Shown here piece after piece: positions 49,809-62,604 of a stretch of 64,000 nucleotides of DNA. Each line of letters begins with the position of its first letter. The first letter of the stretch is position 1. Source of the stretch: Azadirachta indica (taxonomy: Eukaryota; Streptophyta; Magnoliopsida; Sapindales; Meliaceae). A program made the position numbers and the translations under genes. The notes below the pieces were generated by a model. The model had not been told where the DNA came from. It did no database searches and saw nothing but the letters and a program-made list of their open reading frames with translations. The stretch is taken from positions 11,092,087 to 11,156,086 of the forward strand of contig CM040447.1 of the NCBI GenBank assembly GCA_022749755.1, in the 5' to 3' direction.

Positions 49809-51120
49809 TATTCAAACCACTTGAATTATGTTCAAGAAACATAAATAAAAAATTGTTACTTATTAAGACATGAATTATGATGAGATGAAAAAATAAATTA
49901 AACTTTTAATTTATTTTTTGTATCCCTTTTTAGTGAAAGTATTTATTTTTTAATTTAACATTGAAAACTTAGTAATTATATTTTAACAAAATAAATTAAA
50001 ATTTTAATTTAGTAAAATATTTTAACATAGTAATTACGTCTTAAAATTTTTAGCTTAAAATTAAAATTTGAATAACTTTTCTAACTGTAATAAATTAAAA
50101 TACTTTATATGGTAAAAAAAATTACTACTTTTCATATAATTATATTTAACCGTGATATTTTGTATCCAACAAAAAAAATTGCTTAAATCTTTTTAAAAAG
50201 TTGACATATACATTTATAAAAAAAAATTTATTATTATATATTCTTATTTATTAATTACTAAGTGCATTGTATAAACTGACATAAGTTATCTAAAAATAAT
50301 TGATGTTAGTTTAGCGTGACTTCTTCGGTACAGCGTACATAAATAAAGTTTGAACACATGACTTGTGTTAAAATTAAAGTTTCAAGCTTTGAAGAGTTAT
50401 TGTTCGTTAAAAGTCTCTAAAATGGTGTTATTTCACCAAACAACCCCCTTACTTTGTCTCTCTCTTTCTACCCGACATATTTCTCTCTTCGATTTCTGTG
50501 TTCTGGGCTTGCTTTTTCTTGGGCTTATCAGGCAGTAAACTTAAAGCCCAAACTTAATCTGTCTCTCAAGATGATGTTGGGAACCAGCTTTGTCTTACCA
50601 AGTCGATAAACCCACAAGGCCCACAACCACCCATCAATAAAAATCTGTGAATGCACTCGCAAGCTTCATATATATATATATATTTTAATTTTTATGAAAT
50701 TAAGCTCTTTAAATTCTCTCTGATATATTTATCCTCCAAAAAAATAAATAATTAAAATAAAATAATTAATGATTGCGCTATTAACAGGTAATAAAGACAC
50801 CGACATGGTATTGAAATTTGAATGAACGTGATGATAATGTACAAAAATTTCCGCAATCAATAATTTTCCAACTAGTTTTGTCTTTTTATAACCCACCAAC
50901 CAAATCGCAGCCCGGCCCAATTGAACGAGACAAATCCGAAGGGAACCAAACGACATGAATCCAAGCATCAACTTCAAATCAAATCAAAGCAACCACACCA
51001 GAAGACACACTCCGCCTTATTAATTGCTAAGTGACACCCAATTGGATGTTACTCCTCCCTCCCTATTCATTAATACAACTTTACATTTTTTACCCCAAAA
51101 AGAATTAAAATTAAAAAAAA
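49809..51120. other. AT-rich spacer
   Basis: No gene supported. The part 50440-50650 is less AT-rich, with several aagccc/gggctt words typical of plant promoters (site II-like), but I find no open frame to go with it. Confidence 0.4.
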
Positions 51121-51149
51121 ATAAAATATTGGATTAATAAAAACGAAAA

Positions 51150-52340
51150 GACTTTTCCGGTCCGCCCGCATAAAATGCGATCACGTCCGAGCCACGACGA
51201 ATTGTCGGTTTCAATTCCCTTCGTGACGGCAAATTTCGGAATCCAATGCTATGGAGATACTCTGGGTCAGTGGGCCTGGCCCATTCTGTGGGACCCACTC
51301 ACCCACTATCTTTTTCTGTTTTCCATTTCTATTCTTTTTCTTTATTTGTTAAGAGAGAAATAAATATATTAACAGAAGGAATTTTTCTTTTTTGTGGGGG
51401 AAGAAAATGTATTTACCTACCCTTCCACATAAGTGTTTTTTATTTTAATGAAAATTATGATGTCAGAAAATTTTGAGGGTGAAATGGTAATTAACCAAAT
51501 ATTTTTATTTTGTGTATGAACCGGTTAATAAAATATAAATTTTAAAATTAATTAAGTTGAGCGTTACATGTACATTCATTATGCATATATATATATATTA
51601 TTGTTAAATCACGGTTTTAAGTTTTTAATAATATGTAAATAATAATGTATTACTTAACAGATTAATAAGATTACAAGTTTGAATATAATAAGAAAAAAAA
51701 GGATAATAAGTAAGAAAATAAGTTACAGTGTAATAATAGTAAGACCCCATTTAATAGAGACAGTGGAGTTGGGTGGGGAAGGAAGGTCCACAGCACGTGT
51801 TTGGAAGGCGAGAGATTGTACTACGTTCCTTTCCTACGCTCACGATTTATTTGCTGTTGAGAGTGATTGAGCACGAAACCCAAGTTAAAATATCTATGCT
51901 TGGTTTTGCTTCTTTTGTCTTTTCACTTTTAATCGCCCAGCGGCATGAAGGACACTGGCTATGGCTTCTATCTGTTGCATTGCACCAATTAAAACTGTAA
52001 GAGTAATGGCTACGCTCGTGAGCTTAAATCTTTAATTGCGGGTACTGCAGGTTGGTGGTGACAACAATAGGGCCTATAATTCTGTGCAAAAGGAAGTGGA
52101 AGTGGGGATTCCAAGTGATGACAAATTGGTGGTGGATAGAAGTTGAATCAAGGGAAGAAGCTTGGTAATGATCAGTCTGCAGGCGTTATGCAATAATGAA
52201 TAGTGTAGACTCGACTGGACTACTGTGTCTGTGATCGCCATTGCTTTGGTGGGATCACCACTCACACTCAGCGTAGACTTCTCTGTCTCGAGTTGCGTGT
52301 TTCCTCGTTCCCGCACTATATTACAACTCACACGTTTTGG
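51150..52340. other. GC-richer, promoter-like region without a recognised gene
   Basis: Three subregions stand out from the AT-rich background. 51160-51310 contains tgggcctggccca, two opposed TGGGCC site II elements. 51780-51810 holds the core cacgtg. 52190-52340 has short open frames on both strands; the longest minus-strand one includes AMAITDTVVQSSLHYSL. None shows a known domain or a supportable start with splice signals. It may be the promoter of an untranslated transcript or a gene fragment. Confidence 0.3.
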
Positions 52341-53180
52341 CCCGGCATCATCGATCGCCCCTCTCTCTGTTTATTGTTGTTTATTATTAGAAAAAACAGC
52401 AATCATAAATGGGATCATTGCTAGGTTTTTCCATAATATATGTATATTATATTTTTCTAGGTATAAGTTTATTAGAGTTACGTTAGAACAAAGCCGATGA
52501 TAAATCGCACAATTCTGACTCAATGTTAAGTAAGATTCGGTACCTTATTCCATCCAAAAGTATCATAAATTTCTAGTTAAATTCATGGACCCGCGAAAAT
52601 GACAGCAAAACAGTAGCTTAATCTCTCAATTTATAAGGTAAAAAATGATCTTGAAATTAGTATTATACATATGTGTGTATCTGTTTAGTGTAATTAAGAG
52701 GGCAGTACAGCATTTATTTTGTGCCAATTAATTTCAAGAGTGTACAAAATGTACTAGACGCATATGTGCCTGGCTTATTTAACGCAGCTTAATTCCTGCG
52801 AAAACTGAAAATTAAATTAGGCCAGAGGTCAATTCATATTACTAATCAGGCATAATGGATATTGAGGTGAGCTCGTTTGCCAAGAACAACAAGGCATTTA
52901 ATGCAGCTTTGTGGACGACCTGACTTTTAACTGCCATTGTTGCTTGTTAGTTTCCTAAGGATCCGAAAATCCAAACTTAGTAATTACAGGGACACAACAC
53001 CTGTCTCCTCTCCTTCAATTTGGTTTATTTTGAATGTTCAAACAGTGTTTTTATAAGTTACCATTTTAATTATGAACCCATTAAAATAAAGTGGCTCTTT
53101 CATTCCTCTCTTAAGTTTGTCAGAATTTTCGAAACCCCTCTTGAATGTTGTCATTGAATCATGACTTCTCTTTGACCCAA

Positions 53181-53189
53181 ATACATACA

Positions 53190-53225
<36 letters not shown>

Positions 53226-53226
53226 T
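53181..53226. repeat. CATA tetranucleotide microsatellite
   Basis: About ten units of tetranucleotide ATAC/CATA followed by a short AT run. Confidence 0.85.
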
Positions 53227-53580
53227 GCTATATAATAATAATAAGAAAGCAATTGACAATTTGAGAGAAATGCGATTTGTTAAAAATTATTACTTATATT
53301 GAATGACATGTATGGTCACAAGTCTTCCATACATAAGCACAACATGCGTAAGTTATTTCGCTAATAATGTGGAGGGTTTATTCTTTATTAGCTAACAATA
53401 ATTTTTTTGTCACACGCTGATGTACATATTTGGACCTTATACTAACTTAAGGACAAACAAAATATAAGGTCTGGATTTTTCTTGCAAATACATAATAGCT
53501 TTTCTTCTGATGGATATGCATTCCTCTAGCTATGTACTTGCATTAATTTTTATTTACTTGTTGATTTTAACGTTATTCTC

Positions 53581-53627
53581 ACACATACATACATACATAC
53601 ATACACACATACATACATACATATATA
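53581..53627. repeat. CATA tetranucleotide microsatellite
   Basis: About ten units with one ACAC interruption, ending in an AT run. Second of three such arrays within 4 kb. Confidence 0.85.
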
Positions 53628-55747
53628 TGGAGGTCCAATTGCGCTACCATCTAAACTCTTAAAAGCAAAGGCACCCATCAATGACCCAATTGACAAAGAA
53701 GTTGCAGTCACAAAGAGACACGTGGATGGAAATCTCAATGCAGAAATGATAGGGTTCTAATTTTTCTGGGGCAGGCTTAAAAAGCTGGTAGGTGTTAAGG
53801 TTAATTAAGCCAAAGGACAGAGTCTATGTGTATCCCCACACATAAATGACTTAATAGCTGAAACTGAAAATGAAAATGGACCACTATCGATCAATCAGTA
53901 CTAGCTAATGCCACAATGCCAACTACATATATATACATTTAGCTAGAGTTCAACCGCTGCACATGGCGATGGTCGTCCTAATGGCTTTACTAAATGGCTT
54001 TTTATAGCCATCCTTTTTGATATATTTGATCAGCAATCATGGACCACTTTGATGATGATCAAACGAAAACCCTAGATAGAAGACTAGGTGTCCGATATTG
54101 CATGTGCTTTAGGTTACGAAGGATTCTGCTTTAGGGTGAGTGGATTTCATAGAGGATGGTGAAAGGTCTATTTGGAAAATAGTTGTTTTGATTTTGTGTT
54201 GTGTGGTATATATGCTCAATGTTTTCTACGGTACTTAATTATCTGGATGTGGATATGGTTTTGAATTTTAGAGAGAAAGTGCTTTCTTGCACGATAGTCG
54301 AAACCCCACTTTTGGTGGGTTATCAATTTTTGCTTTCATTTCTCGTTTGCAAAGTGGAGGAATAATTAAATTCTTTATAGAAATCATGATGAGTTTAATC
54401 AGAAATTTATGGGGCTACCTAATTAATTATATATTATAGATTACGCATAAAGATGATCAATTAATTGGGTCTACTTCTTTCTCCTGTCTCTTGATCAATT
54501 ACTTTTGTGTTTTCTTTTTTCCGTTTCTCTGTACTTAATTATGATGCTGTGAAAGACAATGTCACAAAACTTCGGTTCACAAGCAATCAAAAGAGAAGTA
54601 AGAATATTAATTGAGTTGTTGCTTCATTCCTAGTTCCCTAGCAATTGCAAATCTAGCTAGCTCACGAAATTACACGTACATATTCTGTATATATTATTTA
54701 ATAGTTAATTAATGCTATCATGATCATATAATGCACCATTGGGAATATGGTCTTCTTTTTGTCGAAATCGATCCAGCCAAAACTACATATCTTCAATATA
54801 TTTAGCGATTAATGTGCATGCCTCGCAATTATTCACCAACCCTATGAAACAAGACAACCCCACATAGAACCACTACATGAAAGACAAGTGGCAATTTCCC
54901 AAAGGTAAAAAACTACACTTTTTGAGTTGATCAAGTAATCAAGATTGTTTTTGCATACAGCTTTGGAAAAACAGAAGCCAATTATAAGTCTCACGAGTAT
55001 GACTTCAAAAAGAAGTAAATAAAAAGAAACAGAAGTGCAAAAAGTCACTCTTTTAAAAGTAGGAGAGGCCATAGAGAGGGTTGGTTTGGGGGGGTCCGAT
55101 CAAAAAATGTCTCGACTCTAGTTAAAGGTAAAAGAACCACAGAGAGAGGTCCGACTTTGGAAAGAAAATAAGTGCTTTTGGGAATCGACAGAGGACCATT
55201 TAAGCACTTTGTGGATGAAAGAAAATATGTCTTAGAGTAGACATATGAAAGGAATCATCACATTTGAAAGCTTTCACATATAACTTCATTTTTTCAATTT
55301 TTGATATTATTTTTCTTCAATCCTACTCCTCTACCTTGAGATTCCTCATTTTTGCTTTTCCACTTTCTTCTCTCCTCTCTGTCTCTGTCTCTCTCTCTCT
55401 CTCTCCATCACTTTTCCATTGCTTTTAGCAAGTCTTGGGATTACATATCTTTCTACTGTTTAGCACCATAAAGAGAGAGCAAACTATAAAGTTCTTTTAC
55501 ATATGGTGATTGTTTATTGTAACCATGCTATGTTATAATTATTTTAATGATATGTAATGATCATCAATAGTGTCTATGGTCATGTGTATCTCACCTTTTT
55601 ATTCCCCTTTGGATCCACCACCATTTTAATAGTTTTGACCTGATGATCATCATCAACTAATCTCTCTCATAGGGAAATGGGCCATTTTGATTATTAATCA
55701 TTTCCCATTCTGTAATACTAACGTGTTCGTGATATGGATCATATATA

Positions 55748-55788
55748 TCATCAATCGTCAATCGTCAATCATCAATCATCAATCACAA
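55748..55788. repeat. Seven-base tandem repeat (TCATCAA/TCGTCAA)
   Basis: Six consecutive units: TCATCAA, TCGTCAA, TCGTCAA, TCATCAA, TCATCAA and a shortened TCACAA. Confidence 0.8.
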
Positions 55789-55980
55789 TCGTTATAAATT
55801 AAATTAATCTTGATTTCAATGTGATGCTAGCTATAAGAAACATACCCACAAAGCAGAGGCAAATTCTCTTTAATTAATTACCCAATATTTTGTAATTATA
55901 ACATTCTTTTATAACTCTACATCACATCAAACATACTCATATAACTTTAATTATTGAATTAAATTTAAAATTTAACGAAT

Positions 55981-56050
55981 AGGGTTAGTTCAGTTGGTGG
56001 AATATATGTTTGGGTGAGATCACTCACACCTTAATCATTCGATCAACTTT
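55981..56050 (+). repeat. tRNA-derived SINE-like head or tRNA relic
   Basis: tagttcagttgg at 55986-55997 fits the Pol III A-box pattern TRGYNNARNNGG. About 40 bases later ttcgatc at 56038-56044 resembles the core of a B box. The intervening sequence does not fold into a standard tRNA cloverleaf that I can see, so this is more likely a SINE fragment than a tRNA gene. Confidence 0.35.
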
Positions 56051-56840
56051 TATAATTATATGTGCTTTGATTCAACTTAAAGTAAGGCAAAAAGCACTTT
56101 CAGATTAAAGGTTAAATGTTAGCCATAAGAGAGGAGAACAGGGGCAATATATAATATGAGTGCTAGCTTAAATTATTATATCAATAAATAAATAAATATA
56201 AGAAGAACAGGTAAAATTCTAAAAATCACTTATCTATTTTTCCGTGCCCACCCTCGGCTAAGGTCCATGTGCCCTTGTCGCTTCCTTTTTTTTTATACTA
56301 TTATATATCTAATCTGTTACCTCCAAAGGAATCTTACTTTTGTTTTTTTTTTATAATGTTGGTTTACATCGATTTTTGATTTAAGACCAGGGGAATAAGG
56401 GGTCACAATGTTCGTTCACCTTTAATTTGAAACCAATATCTATGTATATATAGATAGATAGATATATTTATATATGGGTGAATGTTCATTGCTCTGTTTT
56501 TTGAATCAATATTCTATCATTCTCCTATATTTTTTGTAATTCTCCATCACCTTCCTGATTCTTTTTTATTTTTGATTTTATCTTTTAATTCAATTAATTT
56601 ACAAATAGTAAAATCAAAAATATTAAAAATATTAAAAAGTAAAATCAAAATTTAAGGATGGTAGAATATTACAAAAAAATATAAGGGATAATGGAGCATT
56701 AGCAGACAAAAATAAGAGATAACGACATTCTTTCTTTATATATTTATATATTATCGAAACATTCATTGATCATTTCCATGTTGAAAACTGTAGATAATCA
56801 CTTTACCACTACTGATTAAAGTGATTCTTTACAGTTGGTA

Positions 56841-56842
<2 letters not shown>

Positions 56843-56886
<44 letters not shown>
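56843..56886. repeat. TC dinucleotide microsatellite
   Basis: Nearly perfect TC run of about 44 bases. Confidence 0.9.
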
Positions 56887-56891
<5 letters not shown>

Positions 56892-57221
56892 CTCTTTCTG
56901 TCTCATGTGAACAACTTACTCATTTTCCTTTTGATTATTTTGAAATACATTATATATTATTATACTTTCAATTCTCTCCATAATTGTACTACAGCTTTGT
57001 TTTTATTAATCTTTTCTGACTCCGTAATGATATAGTTTGAGTTCTGTCTTACTCACCAGTGAAATTAATTAAGCTAGGCCAGTATTAATTTCTTTTATAT
57101 ATATAAATATGTTTGAATCAAAGTACTTATCAAATGTGAATGTCTGCATTATATATAAATAACCACAACGTAAATGCAACTATATAAACATCCTAACACT
57201 TTTGAATGTTAAAGAAAGTAT

Positions 57222-57234
57222 ATACATACATACA

Positions 57235-57281
<47 letters not shown>
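57222..57281. repeat. CATA tetranucleotide plus AT microsatellite
   Basis: About ten CATA units running into an AT run of about 20 bases. The third CATA array in the 53-57 kb region. Confidence 0.9.
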
Positions 57282-58480
57282 TCTGGGTATAAATTTAATT
57301 TCCATTCTCATTACGTTTACACATAGATTGGAAAAGCAATGATTCAAAGAGACCATCGCAAGATTGTAACCGGAAAGATTAAAAAATTAAACTTGCTAGC
57401 TCTACTGTTGAAATACATGCATATATGGACCCCTCAAGTCTCAAGGGTAAACAATAACATTCTCATTCCAAAACAGGAGCACCTGAATTGTCAGTCTGAT
57501 TTCAATTACCATAAAATATCCTAGCAAGACACTATGATTCTTCCCCTACCCATTGCCAGTTTATGAGTAAATAAGGAAAAATATGCATGTTACATCACTA
57601 TAACTTTTAATTTGAAACAGACAGCACCACACACAAGATCAATCACAGCAGACTATAGATCAATAATTTATATATATGTGTGTGTGTGTGTGTGTGTATG
57701 CTTTGCTTAATTATTTGCAAGCAAGACAAAACCCAGAGAGTAAAATGGAAAGTTTTATTTGTTTCAACATTGCTCCACACGTAAAGTTCGAATGCAGGGC
57801 AGTGAATGGTTAACAATGAGAAACTAAAATGGGCTTGCATGCGTAAAAATTTTCTAGCAAAAAAAAAAAAAAAAAAAAGTGGTCCATGTTGGCCTAGAAC
57901 TTGGACCGTAAGAACGATAAATTGTGCCCTAAATGTGAGGAACCACATGTGATGTGTATACTCTCAAGAGTATTCATCATGTAAGATATCTACATTTCAG
58001 CATTCAATCCGATATTACCTTACCGAAATGCCGTTATGGCCCTAAATTAAATGACCATGTGTTCCATGACCCCAGTCTCTCGTACTACAATTTATTTTTT
58101 ATGGATTTAGTGTTGTTTCCACACCTCCCCTCAAACGTCATTATTCCTAATCCGCATTATTAGATGCTAATTAATAAGACATTATGACTAAATTAAATAC
58201 TTCTAAAATAGATGGCATTTTTGTTTTTCACCTCTTAAAGGAAGGATGAAATAGTAATTCCACTTTAGTGCACATCAAACGGGGACCTGTAATTCCTTCC
58301 CTACAATTAATTATAACCGCAAGATGGAATTGGAATCTTCATGTTATTTACCCCGCGCTGATGCTACCTTCTTAATTTCAACTATTCTTCTTTTTTTTTT
58401 TCCATTTTACCCTTCCTACAAGAGCACAATTCCACGTGTTAATCTTTCATTAGACTAAAGTTCGGCGCCCGCGATCTGCA

Positions 58481-58530
58481 TAACGGCGCCGTCAAATTCC
58501 CCCTTACACATTCCCCTTCGCCGTTAACGG
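58481..58530 (+). promoter_or_regulatory. AACGG-containing elements upstream of KRP
   Basis: taacggcgcc at 58481 and the palindrome ccgttaacgg at 58521-58530 supply AACGG cores in both orientations, 125-170 bases before the KRP start codon. AACGG is the core of mitosis-specific activator elements bound by three-repeat MYB factors that time cell-cycle genes. The match is short, so the regulatory reading is inference. Confidence 0.35.
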
Positions 58531-58653
58531 AGCCTGGACCACTACCAATATAGGCTTCGCTTGCCTGCCATCCCAACAAACTAATAAACCATAAGAAAAA
58601 AGGAAAACCAAGAAATCACCAGAAGTGAAATTCTAGAAAGAAAAATATAAAAC

Positions 58654-59904
58654 ATGGTGAGGAAATTGAGGGCTGAAAGAGTTACGGAGGTTGCAGTGAT
58701 GGAGGTTGCTCCAGTTGGCGTAAGAACGCGAACGAGAACTCAAGCTGAGGACATGGCAGCTGCGGCTGCAACTTCAAAGTTAGCCAAAAGAAGGAAGCTA
58801 AACAGCAAGGAAGTAAGACTTTACTCCTCCTATATCCAGCTCAGAAATCGTACAATTAATACTGGTACCAAAACGGCGTCGAAAAGTCGGTGTTCCAGTC
58901 CTCGCTTAGAATTACTGGCCAGTGATCGTGTTTCAACTTCGTGTTGCTCGAGTAGCGGATCAAGTGAGAGGATAGAATTTGCAGATCTGAAGGTGAAATT
59001 AAATTCTCTAATGAATTAATTGAGTTTATTAAATTCCGTTTGGTAACTGTTTGTTTATCTGAATAATTAGATTTCACGGTTTTGTCGGGCTTTAATTGTC
59101 GATATTTAATTCGAAGTAATTATTGTGTTTAAATTTTGAATTTGTTGAACTTAAATTTTTTCCTTTTAATTATTAAAATTTGCAGGATGAGAGTGTTGAA
59201 GTTGAAACATCGACGCATTATAACCGCAGAGAAGGTTTACGCCGTTTTATTTTAAAATTAAATAATTTTTTTTGTTCTCACGTCTCTTGGAAAAATTCGA
59301 ATTCATCCATTTAAAATTTTTCTTCTATTTAAAAGAGCGTGTCTCTCTTTCAGTTTCAATTTGCATACTTAATATAATACGGTAGCTATATTGTAACTTC
59401 AGGAGAGAGACGATACCGTCCAGAGAGTTTGAAGTAGAAGTAGAAGTAGAAGCAGAAGCAGAAGCAGAAGCAGACGACCTGGATTCAAAGACGACGGCAT
59501 CGTCAGAGGCGAATTCTCACCGTAGATCAACGGTGGAGAAGATGCCAACCGAGTCTGACATCGAAGATTTCTTCGCCGAAGCTGAGAAGAAACTACTTAA
59601 ACAATTCTCTGAGAAGTAAGTAGAAAAAACAAAACCTAGCCTAGCTTTTTTCGCTTTTGGTCATGCCACATTAATTGTATTATAGCATCAAACTCACCAC
59701 AATTCCCTTCAACCGTCTGTTTGGCAGTTGGATAGGATTCCAGTCCAGCTTAACTCTTTCTCAATTTCATTTTCACGTTCTTGCACCTTCTTGGGGTACA
59801 GTGTTTTAAAAACATGTTTAACTTGAAACCTTAGGTATAACTTCGACTTCGCAAAGGAGGAGCCAATGAAAGGACGTTACGAGTGGGTACGCTTAAGGCC
59901 ATGA
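58654..59904 (+). CDS. KRP/ICK-type cyclin-dependent kinase inhibitor
   Basis: The C-terminal CDK-inhibitor domain is unmistakable: MPTESDIEDFFAEAEKKLL, then KYNFDFAKEEPMKGRYEWV at residues about 174-218. Plant KRPs bind cyclin D/CDKA complexes in the nucleus and restrain the cell cycle. The N-terminus MVRKLRAER, a basic KLAKRRKLNSKE and the motif SSYIQLRNR also fit the family. Exons are 58654-58992, 59186-59234, 59408-59615 and 59835-59904, giving 221 residues. The start context is aaaacATGG. The exon 3 border is odd. The obvious acceptor CAG (exon from 59403) leads to a TAG twelve codons later, while an AG five bases downstream restores the frame and the family-like ETIPS motif. Either that site is used or the copy has a frameshift. 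Exon 3 also encodes a Glu-Val/Glu-Ala repeat. I could not settle which KRP subgroup this is. Confidence 0.82.
59431..59472 (+). repeat. Coding hexanucleotide repeat in KRP exon 3
   Basis: Three GAAGTA units followed by four GAAGCA units encode Glu-Val x3 and Glu-Ala x4. Because the unit is six bases, length changes would keep the reading frame. Confidence 0.9.
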
Positions 59905-62267
59905 AGAACGAGTGTTCTTTCTGCAGGCTTCTGCTGCAGATACATATTGCGTTTTAGGTACTAGTAGTAATTTAATGCTTAGCCGCTTGTGTTTAGCTTG
60001 AGTTTGTTCTTATATATTATTGTGAATATACAGCTTACCTACTTAGTGAGCAGTACTGAAAGGAAGCTCTCTCTCTCTCCCTGTTATGTTTGTTCTCTTA
60101 TACGGAGAAGCTTCTGCAACGAAACTGCAAAAACTCCCTATGGCTTTGGGGATTGCATGAAGTTGAATAAACCAAAGTTATTTAGTTTAGCACCCTAAAA
60201 TTCGTGTCTTTTTCTCTGCTTAATTAAATCCGTTACTCTTTTCATCTCCGAAACTTGGTACGGATTCGCAGTCTGTATTTAAGTCTTTTAACATTATTTT
60301 CTCTCTTTCTCTTCTGTCATAAATTAAATTATAATATGTATATACGCATATATTTTTGGACATTAAAATATCAGTGCTTGAAACTAACAAGATAGAACGG
60401 ATGGAGCAAGGGAAGGGAGCGTTGATGGGGGGCTAATTGTATTTTAATGTTGGGCGAAGGAGGGGGAAGTACACGTACATTGCCGTGCAATTAACGGACA
60501 CGTGTTGAGTTGAGAGTTGGAAAGTATTGATCTTATCTCCGGTTGGAGTTGGAATTGTTACATCTGTGTGAGTACCTTCACTTATTTTATTTGTTCTCTT
60601 TCGGTTCACTACGGTAATTAATTATCTATTTCATTATTTTTACTTTTTAAACATGTAACCAATATACTTCTAATTAATTCCACTAATTAAGTAACGACAG
60701 CTAATTAATTGCTCATAACAACAGCTAGCATTGATTGTTTAATTTAATTACTACTAGATTTTTTAACTTTTTTGACGAAAATCTATAAATGTGCATTATT
60801 TTGCCAAAGGTATACTAATAAGAGTTTATTCCTTACATATATATGCAATTATATCAATTTAATTATATGTATTCACTTTTCATCTTCCTCATTAACATCT
60901 TATCTCTCTCTTATTTTAATCTCTCTCAACGAACTCTCAAAATTTATGATTCCCTTTTCCATCGTTTTGATTTTATACATTTCCTAGATGAGATGGGAAT
61001 ATAATTGAAGAAGAGATATTATTTTACTGATGCATTTATCTTTGTTGCTTTCATTTTATAATTACTTACAATAACACAACTTATTTTAAGATGGTTATCA
61101 TTTTCTATAATTATTTTAAATAACGTGATATTTATTGTATAAGTATCAATATTTCTCTCTTATAATTATTTCAAATTGAAATAATTAATTAATTTTAAAA
61201 TAAATATATAAAATATCATATAAATACTGGACTCATTTAAAAATTTTTCACAAATACTGCACCATAACTTTTAAGATAAAAATGTTACTCAAAAACACTT
61301 TGTACTCCTTTTACCAAAATGTTAACCGCATTATAATCACAAATTTATGCGAAATTTGATTGGTCCATAACATTATGTTGTCTTATTATTAATTTTTATA
61401 ATTAGGAGAAGTATTATTGACGAGTGACATGCATCAAGACATTTTTCTTTTCCGTTTACGTCTCACTAGTTACATTAGTCATCAAAAATAATTTAAAGGG
61501 ATATAATTTTTTTTAAATATTTTTTTTTATTAAAATTGATTAATAAAGTTCATCAACATTAATTAATGCTCACATCAAACCATTTTCTAGTCTGCTTTTC
61601 ATACTAAAAAATATCTTATATATGTTTTCTTCGTAAACTGAAAAAATATTAACTTGACAATTACTTGTGCGTGTGTATATATGTCACATAATTATTTCAT
61701 TATCCCCATAATTTTCATTAGACAAGATATTGACGTAATATTTGAAAGACTCAAACTCAATCAATGAAACATGCATATATGGCATCTTGCAAGCTAACGA
61801 GAAATCATTTAACTAATAATCATATTCTTAATTAAGTGAATATATAACAATAATACGATTTAATTAGGGAGAGGTACTCCAACGTCATCGAGGACCATGA
61901 AAATCAAATGATAAATATTGACGTCATGTATTCTGTCATAAGGTTGTTTATCTCTATTCTTTTTCTTTTTCTTTTTCATACGTAAACTAATATTAACGAT
62001 AACCTGAATGAACTTGTCAACTTACTAGTGACCCAATTGGCCCTCATGTTAATTTGTTGATTTAAATATTCAAAAATAATAAATATGTATATTATATAAT
62101 ACATATATAGATACAGAAGTTTAAAGAGGTTGAGAAACTGTCTAGCTAGCTAGCCTACGTTTTGGAATTGGAACAACGTAAATACATAAAATTTTGGGGG
62201 CTAGATAGTATTCAAAATATATATTTGTAAATGGTGGAGATATTTGTTGAATAAAACAAAATATATG

Positions 62268-62272
<5 letters not shown>

Positions 62273-62337
<65 letters not shown>
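62273..62337. repeat. Compound AT/GA microsatellite
   Basis: An AT run of about 26 bases directly joined to a GA run of about 39 bases. Confidence 0.9.
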
Positions 62338-62340
<3 letters not shown>

Positions 62341-62604
62341 TTAGCGTTGGGATAGAGACTCTGGGATGAATGGTTGTTTGAAAGCAAGCAACTACGACAA
62401 ATAATTATATTATAATAGTAAATAGAACACAACAGAGGCAGAAAGAGAGAGAGAGACATAGGGTAGTTGGGATTAAACGGCGTCACTTCTTGGATCTGCA
62501 GCTACTGCTGCACCAACACATATCAGAAGCCCATCTGTTTCTTCCTATAGCGGGCCCTACTGTCCCCGCTGTACGTTGACCTTGCCATCACATCCTTCTT
62601 TTAA

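Larger units (their letters stand above)
52341..55747. other. Spacer, no gene supported
   Basis: Contains only simple repeats (listed) and a TC-rich stretch near 55370-55405. Some open frames of 60-75 codons show no recognisable protein features. Confidence 0.4.
56051..58480. other. Spacer upstream of the KRP gene
   Basis: AT-rich with microsatellites. No gene supported. The part from about 58260 onward becomes less AT-rich toward the KRP promoter. Confidence 0.4.

Noticed and set aside
52074..52331. 85-codon minus-strand frame as a small protein gene
   Set aside because: No signal peptide, domain or clear promoter; plus-strand frames of similar length overlap it.
54400..55900. A microRNA precursor in the spacer before KRP
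   Set aside because: No mature sequence of the conserved plant families that I know was found; local hairpins such as near 55230 are too short.
55981..56050. A functional tRNA gene
   Set aside because: Box-like words are present, but I could not form acceptor, anticodon and T arms with normal pairing.
53181..57281. Spaced CATA arrays as a possible CRISPR-like array
   Set aside because: Units are contiguous four-base microsatellites without unique spacers, in a plant nuclear genome.
57954..58163. 69-codon plus-strand frame upstream of KRP
   Set aside because: Composition fits chance in a balanced stretch; no domain or splice context.
60772..60987. 71-codon hydrophobic frame downstream of KRP
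   Set aside because: AT-rich DNA yields Ile/Leu/Ser-rich open frames by chance; no other support.
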